Of a stretch of 64,000 nucleotides of DNA, positions 53,799 through 63,356 are shown in pieces. The stretch covers positions 4,911 through 68,910 of the forward strand of contig JBHJGP010000031.1 of the NCBI GenBank assembly GCA_050331695.1, in the 5' to 3' direction. The notes under the pieces were generated by a model, which saw only the letters and a program-made list of their open reading frames with translations, did no database searches and had not been told where the DNA came from. The stretch is from JBHJGP01 sp050331695. Its GTDB lineage: Bacteria > Pseudomonadota > Alphaproteobacteria > Geminicoccales > Geminicoccaceae. Numbering within the stretch: position 1 is the first letter of the stretch; each line of letters starts with the position of its first letter. Position numbers and translations under genes: made by a program.

Positions 53799-55709
53799 TC
53801 AGACCCTCAGATCGAGGTGGCAACTCCATTCCAGGATGACATCGTCGGAGCCTTGAACGTTGGCCAGGATCGTCGGACCACTCGTCTCGAGGGCCACGCG
53901 ACCGATCTCGGTGTCGGTACCTTCGGCCAACTGTTGCAAGTCTTGCCCCACCTGCTCGCTCGGCCCCTGCCGGCGTAGATAAACACGCTCCAGAAAGTAA
54001 TAGCAGCGTGCGTCGCCATCGATCTGATGGGCGATCGCCGACCATTGTACGCGGGTGAGCCGTTCCTCCGGCAAGGGGATAATCCCCGCCAGCCGCTTGA
54101 CAGCACCTTCCGTACGCAATGGAGGCCACTCATTGCCGCGAATTTCCATGCGCGTGGCGAAGGCCGTCTTTGATCCCGAATGCCACCAATCCTCGGCGAT
54201 GTAGTGAATTCGATTGTCGACGCAGCGGAACTGACCCAGTTCCGTGGCCGCCGCTTTGATGAACAGGTGACTACAGCCGCGGATATGGTTGCCACTGATG
54301 TCGATGACGTGGGCCAGGCCATTTTTGGCTTTCCCCAGCACGACGGGGCCGGTTGTGTGAACATCGTTGCCGTCAATCCTCACCACCGACGGTTCGTCAC
54401 CACTGTCGCCGACGACTACGAATATATCCGGCACGTTGCCTTTTTCGTCGAAGACGCTGTTGCCCGAGATATCGATGTCCGCCGTGCCCACCAGGTCTAT
54501 GATGGCATCGCAGGGACAGTCGTAGAAGCTGTTGTTCTGAACCTTGAGTTGACGTTTGTTTCGTGAACCGGTTTGGACCGCATGATCACGGAAACCGTGA
54601 AATTGATTGCCTTGAATCGACACGTTGGTTGGGCTGTCGATGAAAATTGCCGTGACGTCCTGATCCGGGTAGCGGTCAAGATGATCCTGGGTCGCTCGAA
54701 ACTCGTTCTGAGAGATGACCGTGTGCTCGGATGCCCCCTTCAGCGAGATAAAGCCGCGTCCGACACCGGCGTTAAGAAAGATGTTGCCGCTGATGACCGT
54801 GTAGCGGCACTTCGGATACACGGCTTCCACGTCGTTCGGCCTTACGGCGGTGCTGTTCAGATTGGCGAAGACGTTGTTCGCGATTAGCGCGTAACTGCCA
54901 TAGCAACGAATATAATGCCCCTCATCGTCGCTCGACGTCGCGCTTTCGAATATGTTGCCCGTGATCAGAAAGTTTCGTTTGTCGACGCGGCCGATTTCCT
55001 CGTTCGAGCCGACGAAGAATGCATCGGCACCGCCTGAGAGGAAACGGCACTGGGTCACGATCGCCTGGGACACTTCACCGGACAGCAACTGAATGGCCCG
55101 ATGATACCCGTCGAACAGACATCCCTCAACGTGGAGGAGAGAAAGCCCGCCGCCGATATTGCCGGAACTGAACAAGGTCTTCGCCACATTGACGAAGCGA
55201 CAGTTCCGAAGTTTGCACTCGGTAAGCTTGCGATCATGGGGGTAAAACCGCACCAGAAGCGCGAATGCCTCCCACGTCAGATCGGCCATATCAATGTCGA
55301 CATTGTCGACGAGCAGCGCCTCGATCTGATCCTTCGGCCCCCGAATGACGGTACCCGGCTCACCCCGAAGGAACAGGTCACCTGGCGGCCGGTAGCTTTG
55401 CCAGCTCGTGAGGTCGTAGGTGCCGCGCGGAAAGAACAGTGTCGCCCGATACAACGTGGCGGCGTTCATGGCCGCTTTCACAGCCTCGGCGTCATCGGCC
55501 ACACCGTCTCCGACCGCGCCGAAATCTCGGACTGAGAAGACGTCGTTCAAACGGTCTTCGACGCGTCGGCTTAGAGCATCGTCCGAAGCCGGTTGGAAAA
55601 AACCGCCGTGGTTCAGTTCTGCCTTGGCGACACCGAAGCTCGCCCTCAAAGCGGCCTTGGATACCGGCTCGCCGTCACGAGGTATTCGATCATCGATCCG
55701 ACTAATCAT
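53799..55709 (-). CDS. Pectate-lyase-superfamily beta-helix protein
   Basis: A 636-residue protein. VFSVRDFGAVGDGVADDAEA (about residue 60) is the signature that opens the pectate_lyase_3/GH28-like beta-helix; coil repeats follow (ISGNIFLNAG, ISQNEFRA, IQGNQFHGF, VQNNSFYDC, ISGNSVFDE). The N-terminal 50 residues (ISRIDDRIPRDGEPVSKAAL) recall the neck of phage tail-spike and tail-fibre proteins (from memory). ATG 55709 is preferred over GTG 55748 but lacks a strong ribosome binding site. No signal peptide is obvious. It may cut or modify the polysaccharide. No catalytic residue is firm. Confidence 0.87.
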   Translation of the reverse strand: MISRIDDRIPRDGEPVSKAALRASFGVAKAELNHGGFFQPASDDALSRRVEDRLNDVFSVRDFGAVGDGVADDAEAVKAAMNAATLYRATLFFPRGTYDLTSWQSYRPPGDLFLRGEPGTVIRGPKDQIEALLVDNVDIDMADLTWEAFALLVRFYPHDRKLTECKLRNCRFVNVAKTLFSSGNIGGGLSLLHVEGCLFDGYHRAIQLLSGEVSQAIVTQCRFLSGGADAFFVGSNEEIGRVDKRNFLITGNIFESATSSDDEGHYIRCYGSYALIANNVFANLNSTAVRPNDVEAVYPKCRYTVISGNIFLNAGVGRGFISLKGASEHTVISQNEFRATQDHLDRYPDQDVTAIFIDSPTNVSIQGNQFHGFRDHAVQTGSRNKRQLKVQNNSFYDCPCDAIIDLVGTADIDISGNSVFDEKGNVPDIFVVVGDSGDEPSVVRIDGNDVHTTGPVVLGKAKNGLAHVIDISGNHIRGCSHLFIKAAATELGQFRCVDNRIHYIAEDWWHSGSKTAFATRMEIRGNEWPPLRTEGAVKRLAGIIPLPEERLTRVQWSAIAHQIDGDARCYYFLERVYLRRQGPSEQVGQDLQQLAEGTDTEIGRVALETSGPTILANVQGSDDVILEWSCHLDLRV

Positions 55710-55760
55710 TTTTCTTGCCTGGTATGCGAAACGATCCCGGACAATCACCTAGCACATAGA

Positions 55761-57800
55761 TTACGAGGTCGCGACGCCGCTGGTGAGAGAACCGCTCAAC
55801 ACGGCACCGGTGGCCTGTTTGGGAATTTTGTACTCAGGAACATCGTCACCGTCCTCGGCCCCCTGGTAGCTAGGCAGAACGTCTGAGATCAGCTTCCGAA
55901 GCCGTCTGTCATCGTTTCGGTTCGCCGTCATCGCCATCATCGCGAACGTCGATTGGAGCCGATCGAGATCTACGGGATCGGACATCGCTTCGAAAACACC
56001 GGGTATCGGCGGGGCGAGCCTCGCTTCCACGCTATCGAACAACTCCTCAGTCAGTTTTTCCCCCGGACGCAGACCGACGATATCAATCTTGATCTCACTG
56101 TCGGGTTTATAGCCGGCGAGCCGGATCATGCGCCGGGCGATGTCGATGATCTTTACCGGTTCACCCATGTCCAGAACAAAGATTCTGCCTCTCGACCGCC
56201 GGGATCGATCCAGACCGAATGCCGACGCTTGGAGGACAAGCTGGACAGCCTCGTGAACGGTCATGAAATACCGTTTGATCTCCGGGTGCGTGACGGTGAG
56301 GGGACCGCCTCGCTCCAACTGGCGCAGAAACAAGGGAATCAGCGATCCCGAGGAGCCGAGCACGTTGCCGAACCGGACCGTGATGAACCGTGGTCGGTTG
56401 GCGCCTTTGTCTTCCGCCAGATCCAGCGCCTGACAATAATATTCGGCCAGTCGCTTCGAGGCCCCCATCACACTCGTCGGATTGACGGCTTTGTCGGTCG
56501 ACACCTGGACCATGGCTCTGGCACCGCAGCGGAGCGCAGCATCCGCCACGTTTCTGGTGCCGATGACGTTCGTCAGTATTCCCTCGGATGAGTTCAGCTC
56601 AACCATCGGCACATGCTTGAGGGCAGCGGCATGAAACACGAGTTCAGGCTCATGCTGATCGAACACGCTCATCACCCGTTCCCGCTCTCGAATGTTGCAG
56701 AGCACGGGCCGGCGATCGACTGACGGATAGAGTTCCCGCAACGCGAGATCGATTTCGTAGAGATTGTATTCGGAGCCGTCGACCAGGACCAACCGGTTCG
56801 GTTCCAAGGCAGCAATCTGGCGAACCAGTTCGCTGCCAATGCTGCCGCCGGCGCCGGTGACGAGAACGTCGCGCCCCTTGACGAGGTTGATGATCGGTTC
56901 CCGATCCAACTGGGTCTGCGGGCGCCCTAGGAGATCGACCAGTTCGATCGGTTTGAGATCGATGCTGTCGGTGCTCGCCTGCGCAAGTTCGGTGAGCGAA
57001 GGAACCTGGGCGACGTCGAGACTGAGATTTTCCGCTCGACTGACCAGCTTCTGAAGTTTGGTGCCGCGGATCTCGCTGCCGGGGTCGGTGAGAATAAGCT
57101 GCTCAGGCCGGCGCCCGTCGGCGTCCAGCTGTTGGACGATACGTTCGAAGGCGTCGATCGTACCCATCACCGGCACGCCGCGCATGCGCACGCCCATGTA
57201 GCGGTCCTCGGCATCGATAACGCCGACCGGCTGGAACGGACTTTTCGGGTTTCGCTGCACCGCCTGAATAAAGAGATCGACCGTGTCGCCGTCACCGAAA
57301 AGCAAAACCGGCCGTCGCGCCTGCGGCCCGACGGTCCCGCTAAGGGCAGAATACAGCTTGAAGAAGCTTCGAGCGGCGAGCCGCATTCCACCCATCATGG
57401 TTATCAGGACGAACCATTGGATGAAGGGCACGGACCTCGGCAGAGGCTCCAACCGGTTGAATAGGAACATCACCAAAAGAAAGCCGCCAACGGCAAGCGT
57501 GACCGCGTTGATGATGGCGAGCAAATCGGACACCGACGCGTAGCGCCAGACATTCGAATGAAGACCGGTCGCGCGAAACGTCACCAGTGCGATCGCGACA
57601 AACACCGGTAATGCCAACGAAAGGCCGTCAAGGATGGGCTCCGCCGCCAACCCGCCGAAGCCCAATCTCAAAAGGCACGCCAACACCAGGGACAAGGCCG
57701 CCAAGCCCCCGTCGATGACACTGACGATAAGCGCGCGTAAACTCGGGTGTCGGATTGCCCCGACACTTAACCCGCGTGCAATATCCACGCCATCCCCCAC
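55761..57800 (-). CDS. NDP-sugar 4,6-dehydratase, membrane form (WbpM/FlaA1-like)
   Basis: A 679-residue protein. The first 140 residues have four helices, then a soluble CoA-binding-like domain and the SDR domain with VTGAGGSIGSELVRQIAALEP (about residue 314). The catalytic motif TSVMGASKRLAEYY has Met in the place of Tyr, as in WbpM (SMK triad). It makes the 4-keto-6-deoxy sugar that the DegT aminotransferase could use. The start is GTG 57800. Two near-identical 14-base repeats lie 53 and 97 bases upstream. Confidence 0.95.
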   Translation of the reverse strand: MGDGVDIARGLSVGAIRHPSLRALIVSVIDGGLAALSLVLACLLRLGFGGLAAEPILDGLSLALPVFVAIALVTFRATGLHSNVWRYASVSDLLAIINAVTLAVGGFLLVMFLFNRLEPLPRSVPFIQWFVLITMMGGMRLAARSFFKLYSALSGTVGPQARRPVLLFGDGDTVDLFIQAVQRNPKSPFQPVGVIDAEDRYMGVRMRGVPVMGTIDAFERIVQQLDADGRRPEQLILTDPGSEIRGTKLQKLVSRAENLSLDVAQVPSLTELAQASTDSIDLKPIELVDLLGRPQTQLDREPIINLVKGRDVLVTGAGGSIGSELVRQIAALEPNRLVLVDGSEYNLYEIDLALRELYPSVDRRPVLCNIRERERVMSVFDQHEPELVFHAAALKHVPMVELNSSEGILTNVIGTRNVADAALRCGARAMVQVSTDKAVNPTSVMGASKRLAEYYCQALDLAEDKGANRPRFITVRFGNVLGSSGSLIPLFLRQLERGGPLTVTHPEIKRYFMTVHEAVQLVLQASAFGLDRSRRSRGRIFVLDMGEPVKIIDIARRMIRLAGYKPDSEIKIDIVGLRPGEKLTEELFDSVEARLAPPIPGVFEAMSDPVDLDRLQSTFAMMAMTANRNDDRRLRKLISDVLPSYQGAEDGDDVPEYKIPKQATGAVLSGSLTSGVATS

Positions 57801-58314
57801 AATAAAACACAGCGTTACAAAGCGCCGATCAACCCAATACCACCCGTCTCACCCGTAACTTGGTAAAGATAAAGGCCAAGATTTTCTTAACCGTCACCGT
57901 TACTTGGCAATCAATCGTTAGTCCGCCAGGTAAGACGTGCGTTCACGCAAAAGTTGATCACCACCACCTCTACTCAGGAGCCTATCAGGTGATCATTTTA
58001 TTTCAACAATTTTGAACTCAACCAATGCGCGCACTTGAGACAGCCAATGATTGCTCACTGCCTTCGAAGCTTAATTTTTTGACTTTCAATTCTCGCAGAA
58101 GTTAATTTGCGAGCAATGAATAAACCAAGACTTGTTAGACATGCGCACATTCATGCATCAACGGCCGCCACAGCCATTGAAAAAAAAGTCGCGACGTGGT
58201 CTGAGATCGGGCCTTCGGTGCTAGCGCGTTCTGACCATTCAGCGCGACGTGCAAGAGCGCCGGCCGACGTCGGCGCAGGTATCGGTGTATTTCTGGTGTG
58301 TAAGGGAGGAAGCG
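57801..58314. promoter_or_regulatory. AT-rich divergent intergenic region
   Basis: A 514-base gap between the divergent dehydratase and sulfotransferase genes. It holds a direct repeat CCGTAACTTGGTAA (57853-57866) and CCGTTACTTGGCAA (57897-57910), 44 bases apart, about four helical turns. No convincing ORF is seen. It likely has promoters for both directions. Confidence 0.45.
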
Positions 58315-59226
58315 GTGCGCTCTCCTGATTTTTTTATTGTTGGTGCTCCTAAGTGCGGAACGACATCGCTCTATACCTACCTAGCTGACCATCCCGATGT
58401 TTTTATGCCGGCGATCAAGGAGCCTCATTTCTTCTATGCGGGCTCGCCGACCTTTCCTGAGGTGCGCGACTACCGACGGTACATCGGGCTTTTTGGACCG
58501 GCTGGACCGGATCAAATCTGCGGGGAGGCGTCCTCCTGCTATTTTTTGAGTTCGCATTCCGTTGAAGCCATCCTCGGCCGTTTTCCAAACGCGAAGATGG
58601 TGGCGATGGTCCGAAATCCGGTCGATATGATCGCGTCGTTTCATCACCACAAGCTCTATAGTTTTCAGGAAGATATCCGTGATCTGGCTCGCGCTTGGGC
58701 TCTGTCTCCGGAGCGACAGGTCAGTGGTCCGATTCCTCCGAAATGCAAGGCGCCCGAGCAGCTGGACTATCAAGCGGTGGCGAAGCTCGACCATGGACTG
58801 AAGGCGTTCATGGAGACGGTGCCTGAAAATCAGCGCCTCGTTATCGTATTCGATGATTTCGTGAAGGATCCAGCTGACGTGTTTGCTAAGATACTCGATT
58901 TCTTGGGCCTGCGGTCCTGGCAACCAGAGCAGTTCGCGAAGAAGAACCCGCGTCAGGTTCATCGCTGGCCCGGATTGGCGCGGACGTTGATGTATCCGCC
59001 GTTTCCTCTCAATGTGGCGAAGAAAGGCATAAAACGCGCACTCGGCCCTCGCCTTAAGCAGCTCGGCCGGCGTCTCTATGAATGGGAGGCGACACCCGTT
59101 CGCCCGGCGCAGTTGAGCGATGAGCTGCGAGAGACCCTGGCGCGCCACCTCGCGCCCGAAATTGATCTGCTGGAAGGTCTGATCGGGCGAGAATTTCCCG
59201 GCTGGCGGCAGGCAGCGGCAGGCTAG
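58315..59226 (+). CDS. Sulfotransferase-family protein 2
   Basis: A 303-residue PAPS-dependent sulfotransferase. The loop is FFIVGAPKCGTTSLYTYLAD (residues 5-24) and the 3'-phosphate motif MVAMVRNPVDMIASFHHHKL. It shares clear sequence features with sulfotransferase 1 (PKCGTT and the PVDM motif), so they may be paralogues. GTG 58315 has GGGAGGA (58304-58310) just before it. It is one base from the following glycosyltransferase gene. Confidence 0.93.
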   Translation: MRSPDFFIVGAPKCGTTSLYTYLADHPDVFMPAIKEPHFFYAGSPTFPEVRDYRRYIGLFGPAGPDQICGEASSCYFLSSHSVEAILGRFPNAKMVAMVRNPVDMIASFHHHKLYSFQEDIRDLARAWALSPERQVSGPIPPKCKAPEQLDYQAVAKLDHGLKAFMETVPENQRLVIVFDDFVKDPADVFAKILDFLGLRSWQPEQFAKKNPRQVHRWPGLARTLMYPPFPLNVAKKGIKRALGPRLKQLGRRLYEWEATPVRPAQLSDELRETLARHLAPEIDLLEGLIGREFPGWRQAAAG

Positions 59227-59227
59227 C

Positions 59228-60436
59228 ATGGGTGGCTTTGCCGTTTTTTTCCACGACCATCGGTTCGTGGTCGATGGGGAAGAACAGATCCTTTCCCACG
59301 GCGTGTTCCCCTATCGGATTTGGCAACGTTACCTGATCGCGTTCGCGTCACTCAAGGTCGTTGCCCGACGTCGGGAGATCGATAGCGGACTGGATCCTCG
59401 GCGCCTAAGCCCTTCAAATGGCCCGAACGTGAGTTTCGAATTCGTACCGAGCGTCAACGACCCGTTGCGCTATCTGTTCGGTCGGCAAAGGATCTTGAAC
59501 AGGTTGAAGCCAATGGTCGCGCAGGCCGACGCGGTCATCTGCCGTCTGCCCAGCGAGCTGGGTCTTCTGGGAACCGAATTGGCTCAAATGATGGGCAAAC
59601 CTTGCGCCGTCGAGCTGGCCGGATGTCCTTGGGACGGTATGCGCAGTCATGGCTCGCTGACCGGCAAGTTTTACGGTCCGATCTTTACCTGGCGGGTCAA
59701 GCGCGCGATTGCCGCCGCTTCCCACGTCGTTTACGTGACGAATGGTTTCCTGCAACGCCGCTATCCGACGGCTGGTCATTGGGCGGCAATCTCGAACGTT
59801 GATATTCCGCCGCCCGACGCTGAGGCGTTGAGCTGCCGGCTTGAGGGGCCGATCGAAGACGACCGGCGACTTACGTTCGGAACCATCGGAGCTATCAGCC
59901 ATCGAGGCAAGGGCATCGATGTGGCGCTTCGGGCGTTGGCCGAAGCGCGCTCGCAACTTCCTTCTTTCGTCTACCGGGTTCTCGGCCCGGGCGACCCGGC
60001 TCCGTACCGCGCAGTGGCCGAGCAGCTGGGCCTCGGTGAACAAGTGCACTTTGACGGTACACTTCCCGGCGGCGAACCCGTGCTTCGCTGGCTGGATCAG
60101 ATCGATGTCTACCTCCAACCCAGCTTTCACGAAGGTTTACCACGGGCGGTGATCGAAGCGATGAGCCGTGGCTGCACCTGCCTGGGGTCGAGCGTTGGTG
60201 GCATCCCGGAACTTCTCGACCAGGAGTGTCTGCACACGCCCGGTGATCATCACCAACTGGCTCGGCAACTGGTTCATGCCGGAGCCGGAACCGATTGGCG
60301 ATCAGACCAGGCCCGGCACAATTTTGAGACTGCCCGGCGCTATGGTGGTGACGTTCTCAACCAGCGACGAACGGCTTTTTGGCTCGATTTCGGCCGACAT
60401 GCATACGGCGCGCAAAACGCTGGTCCGCCATGCTGA
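59228..60436 (+). CDS. Glycosyltransferase family 4
   Basis: A 402-residue GT-B enzyme. The second domain opens with FGTIGAISHRGKGIDVALRALAE, and PSFHEGLPRAVIEAMSRGC holds the donor-binding Glu pair. Its end overlaps the membrane polymerase start by 7 bases. It belongs to the repeat-unit assembly set. Confidence 0.93.
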   Translation: MGGFAVFFHDHRFVVDGEEQILSHGVFPYRIWQRYLIAFASLKVVARRREIDSGLDPRRLSPSNGPNVSFEFVPSVNDPLRYLFGRQRILNRLKPMVAQADAVICRLPSELGLLGTELAQMMGKPCAVELAGCPWDGMRSHGSLTGKFYGPIFTWRVKRAIAAASHVVYVTNGFLQRRYPTAGHWAAISNVDIPPPDAEALSCRLEGPIEDDRRLTFGTIGAISHRGKGIDVALRALAEARSQLPSFVYRVLGPGDPAPYRAVAEQLGLGEQVHFDGTLPGGEPVLRWLDQIDVYLQPSFHEGLPRAVIEAMSRGCTCLGSSVGGIPELLDQECLHTPGDHHQLARQLVHAGAGTDWRSDQARHNFETARRYGGDVLNQRRTAFWLDFGRHAYGAQNAGPPC

Positions 60437-61701
60437 CAGGTCATGCTGGCATGGTCGTGGACCGTGGCGCACCGAACGCTTCGCCAAGCGGCAGGGTTCG
60501 CGCCGAAAACATCCTGCTCGTGTTTTGGGTCGCCTATCTCATCGGCAACCTTTTTTACGTATTCAAAAGCGGGCTGCCTCAACCGAGTGATCTCGCCATG
60601 GCTCTGGCGGTGTTCATGTCGGTCAGCGGTGTCGTTGCCCGCATGCCGGTTCACAGCAGCTTGTATCTCCTCGGCGCCTCTACCGTCGTCTGGTTCGCGA
60701 TCGTCAACCTCATATGGTTCGGCATGCTTCGCGATCCGCGCTTCGTTCTTAGCTCACTCTACTATGTGTACAATTTCGCGGTCGTGGCGGCGATCGTCAC
60801 CATGTTCGCCCACCTCGGCGAGAGCTTCATCCGCACGACGATGGCCGCTTTGTTCGTCGCGTCCGGGATAGAGGTGGTGGCGGTGTTGGTCTTGGGCGGC
60901 GACATGGTCCGAGGAATTGGCACATTCAACAATCCCAATCAGTTGGGTTACTGGGTTCTCTTGGCGACGACCGCCTGGATCGTCCTCAAAGGCCGCTCAG
61001 GGCTCAATGGCATCGACCTCATCTTGTTTTCGGCCAACGGCTATTTGGTCATGAAATCCCTGTCTAAAGCGGCAATCAGCAGCTTTTATCTGCTTATCGT
61101 CATGGCCGTTTTGTTTCAGGGTTTTGCTCGCGGTTGGCGCTTTCCGCTCCTGGTCGCTTTTTGCTTCGGCGTTGGCGCCGTCACCTTCCAACCGCAAACC
61201 GTAGACAAGATCCTCAATGAAGGCATTGTCGCCAAAGTTATCAATCATTTCGATGGCGCGCTCAGCGAGAACGACAGCACGGCCGAGGGTCGTGGATATG
61301 ATCGGATCTGGCTCCATCCCTGGCATTTGTTCGTCGGTGCCGGGGAAGGGGCCTTCGCCCGCTTCACCGACAAAAGCGGCGACAAAGGCATTGAGATGCA
61401 TTCGACCTGGGGAACGATACTGTTCTCCTATGGCATTGTGGGTTTTAGCTTATTGGCGGCGTGTCTACTGGCGATTTTCCGTCCCGCCCCCTGGCAGCAC
61501 TGGCTATACTTCGTGCCCGTGGCGCTCTACGGCGTCACCCATCAAGGCGTCAGGTTCACAATGCTCTGGATTCTGTTTGGCATCATTTTCGGCATGGCAC
61601 AGCACACCCGAAGCCGGGACCGCGCGGAGCATCGGTCCCCGAGCTCGTGGTCGCGCCCATCAACGAACCCATCGCCGAAACCTGCGTTGAACAAATACTG
61701 A
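60430..61701 (+). CDS. O-antigen polymerase/ligase-like membrane protein
   Basis: A 423-residue protein with about ten to eleven helices and a larger periplasmic loop (about residues 265-320) that includes HPWHLFVGAGEGAF, similar to the Wzy_C motif. The start is ATG 60430 inside the preceding gene end. A Wzy-type polymerase or WaaL-type ligase role fits; the sequence cannot decide. No other polymerase candidate is in the window. Confidence 0.85.
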   Translation: MLTGHAGMVVDRGAPNASPSGRVRAENILLVFWVAYLIGNLFYVFKSGLPQPSDLAMALAVFMSVSGVVARMPVHSSLYLLGASTVVWFAIVNLIWFGMLRDPRFVLSSLYYVYNFAVVAAIVTMFAHLGESFIRTTMAALFVASGIEVVAVLVLGGDMVRGIGTFNNPNQLGYWVLLATTAWIVLKGRSGLNGIDLILFSANGYLVMKSLSKAAISSFYLLIVMAVLFQGFARGWRFPLLVAFCFGVGAVTFQPQTVDKILNEGIVAKVINHFDGALSENDSTAEGRGYDRIWLHPWHLFVGAGEGAFARFTDKSGDKGIEMHSTWGTILFSYGIVGFSLLAACLLAIFRPAPWQHWLYFVPVALYGVTHQGVRFTMLWILFGIIFGMAQHTRSRDRAEHRSPSSWSRPSTNPSPKPALNKY

Positions 61702-61702
61702 T

Positions 61703-62536
61703 ATGGTGCTCCCGACATTTCTCGGCATAGGCGCAGCCCGGGCCGGATCAACCTGGCTTGATCAAACGCTGCGGAGCCATCAGGCGATCTACCTGCCCGA
61801 GCGGCGCAAGGAGTTGATGTTTTTCGACCGGCATTTCGATGAGGGTATTGATTGGTACGAACGCTGTTTTGCTGCGTCCTTGAAAACACCTTGCTCCGCA
61901 ATCGGCGAGATCTCGCCTCGCTATTTCGCGCAAGCCCATGTCCCCGGAAGGGTCTACGATATCATTCCGGCCTGCCGTTTCTTGCTCATCTTGCGGGACC
62001 CGATCGACCGGACCTATTCGGAATATAAATACATGGTCCAAGCGTATGGTGAGACCCGCGATTTTCTCACCTTCTGCCACGGACGTACGGATGCGGTCGA
62101 CGAGAGCCGCTACGATCGGCATTTGGAAACCTGGTTCGAATGGTTTCCGCGCGAACGTTTTTGCATCCTGATTTTTGAAGACGTTATGGCCGAACCTGCG
62201 AAGGCATTCGACGCATTGGCAGCGTTTTTGGGCGTCAGTGTCGACGGCTTTTCAACGAGCGGCGCAGACACCAAGGTAAATGCTTCCTTTATGCCGCGGT
62301 TTCGGCCGGCATACACGCTGGCGAAACGCACGAGCCGGTTTCTCCGTCACCAGAACGTCGATTGGGCGGTCGACTGGGCCATTCGATTAGGCGCTCGTAC
62401 CGCCTTTTCCTCCAATCGCCGGATGGCCCCGCTTGGTCGCCACCATCGAACCGAGTTGGCCCCCTTTTTCGCGGGCAGCGTCGACCGCACCGAACGTCTG
62501 CTCCAATGCGATCTTTCCGCCTGGCGCGCCGCCTAG
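61703..62536 (+). CDS. Sulfotransferase-family protein 3
   Basis: A 277-residue PAPS-dependent sulfotransferase with loop FLGIGAARAGSTWLDQTLRSH and the 3'-phosphate motif RFLLILRDPIDRTYSEYKYM. It is a more diverged member than the other two (GAARAGST in place of GAPKCGTT). ATG 61703 is one base past the preceding stop, so it is coupled. Confidence 0.92.
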   Translation: MVLPTFLGIGAARAGSTWLDQTLRSHQAIYLPERRKELMFFDRHFDEGIDWYERCFAASLKTPCSAIGEISPRYFAQAHVPGRVYDIIPACRFLLILRDPIDRTYSEYKYMVQAYGETRDFLTFCHGRTDAVDESRYDRHLETWFEWFPRERFCILIFEDVMAEPAKAFDALAAFLGVSVDGFSTSGADTKVNASFMPRFRPAYTLAKRTSRFLRHQNVDWAVDWAIRLGARTAFSSNRRMAPLGRHHRTELAPFFAGSVDRTERLLQCDLSAWRAA

Positions 62537-62587
62537 CGCACCGTCCCAGCCGCTCGAGAAGAGGGTGATCACGCAGCGATCCATCAT

Positions 62588-63343
62588 CTATGGCTGTCCA
62601 TACCCGCCGTTCCCCAAATACGGACCCAAGGCAAACTCCGCGACCTGTTCTTCTTTTGCCGATCGGGAGTGTAGCCATCGAGCCAGCCGCTGGCGTCTGC
62701 CATACTTCGTGTAATGATTGGACAAATTCTCGCTGTGATTGAAAACGTAGACCGCGCCCGGAAACGCCAAACGCGCCAGGGGGCGATTTTCTGCTTCCGC
62801 CACGCCCTGCCACAAATGGTGTGCAGTGTAGTTTAGGAAACGGCAGTCCTCTTCACCCTCGCTGTCTCTCGGCAAATCGTCGGCCGCAAAACGAAAAATC
62901 GCACAAGTGCCGCAGGTTTTATCGAAATAATCACACATGAACATCTTCTTGCTACGGAAATTAAACTCATAGCCGAGGGTAAGAATATACCCGTTGGGAT
63001 GCGGAAATTTGTTCACATGTTCGACCAAACGCCGGCTGACGAGATCGTCTGCGTCGACAAACATAAAATGACCGCCACCTTCCTCGCGTACGAGCGTACC
63101 GAGAAGTCGCCTTTTGAAATTTTTGTCGGCCCGCATCCCGTCGAGGGTTGGAACGACCTTCCTATCGATCGGGAAAAACTCGACACGCCGATCCCATTCG
63201 AACCCCACGTCCGGCCGTTCATGGCATACAACGAAAACGCGAAACCGATCGTCGGTCTGTTGCAATATCGAGTTAATCGTATTCTTCAGCAGCCAACAGG
63301 CATTTTGCCAATCAGTAGTTGTCTTTCGACTCCGAAAGGGCAA
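62588..63343 (-). CDS. Glycosyltransferase (GT2-like), start in doubt
   Basis: A 251-residue enzyme of the GT-A type. It shows FRSRKTTTDWQNAC near the start, DDRFRVFVVCHERPD, and MFVDADDLVSRRLV with the D-x-D metal site. The only in-frame starts are TTG 63343 and later codons. The upstream ATG (63354-63356) is out of frame by one T tract of nine bases (63345-63353); a run of ten T would give a start MFFFCLPFRSRK. It is convergent with sulfotransferase 3. Confidence 0.75.
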   Translation of the reverse strand: MPFRSRKTTTDWQNACWLLKNTINSILQQTDDRFRVFVVCHERPDVGFEWDRRVEFFPIDRKVVPTLDGMRADKNFKRRLLGTLVREEGGGHFMFVDADDLVSRRLVEHVNKFPHPNGYILTLGYEFNFRSKKMFMCDYFDKTCGTCAIFRFAADDLPRDSEGEEDCRFLNYTAHHLWQGVAEAENRPLARLAFPGAVYVFNHSENLSNHYTKYGRRQRLARWLHSRSAKEEQVAEFALGPYLGNGGYGQP

Positions 63344-63356
63344 GCAAAAAAAAACA

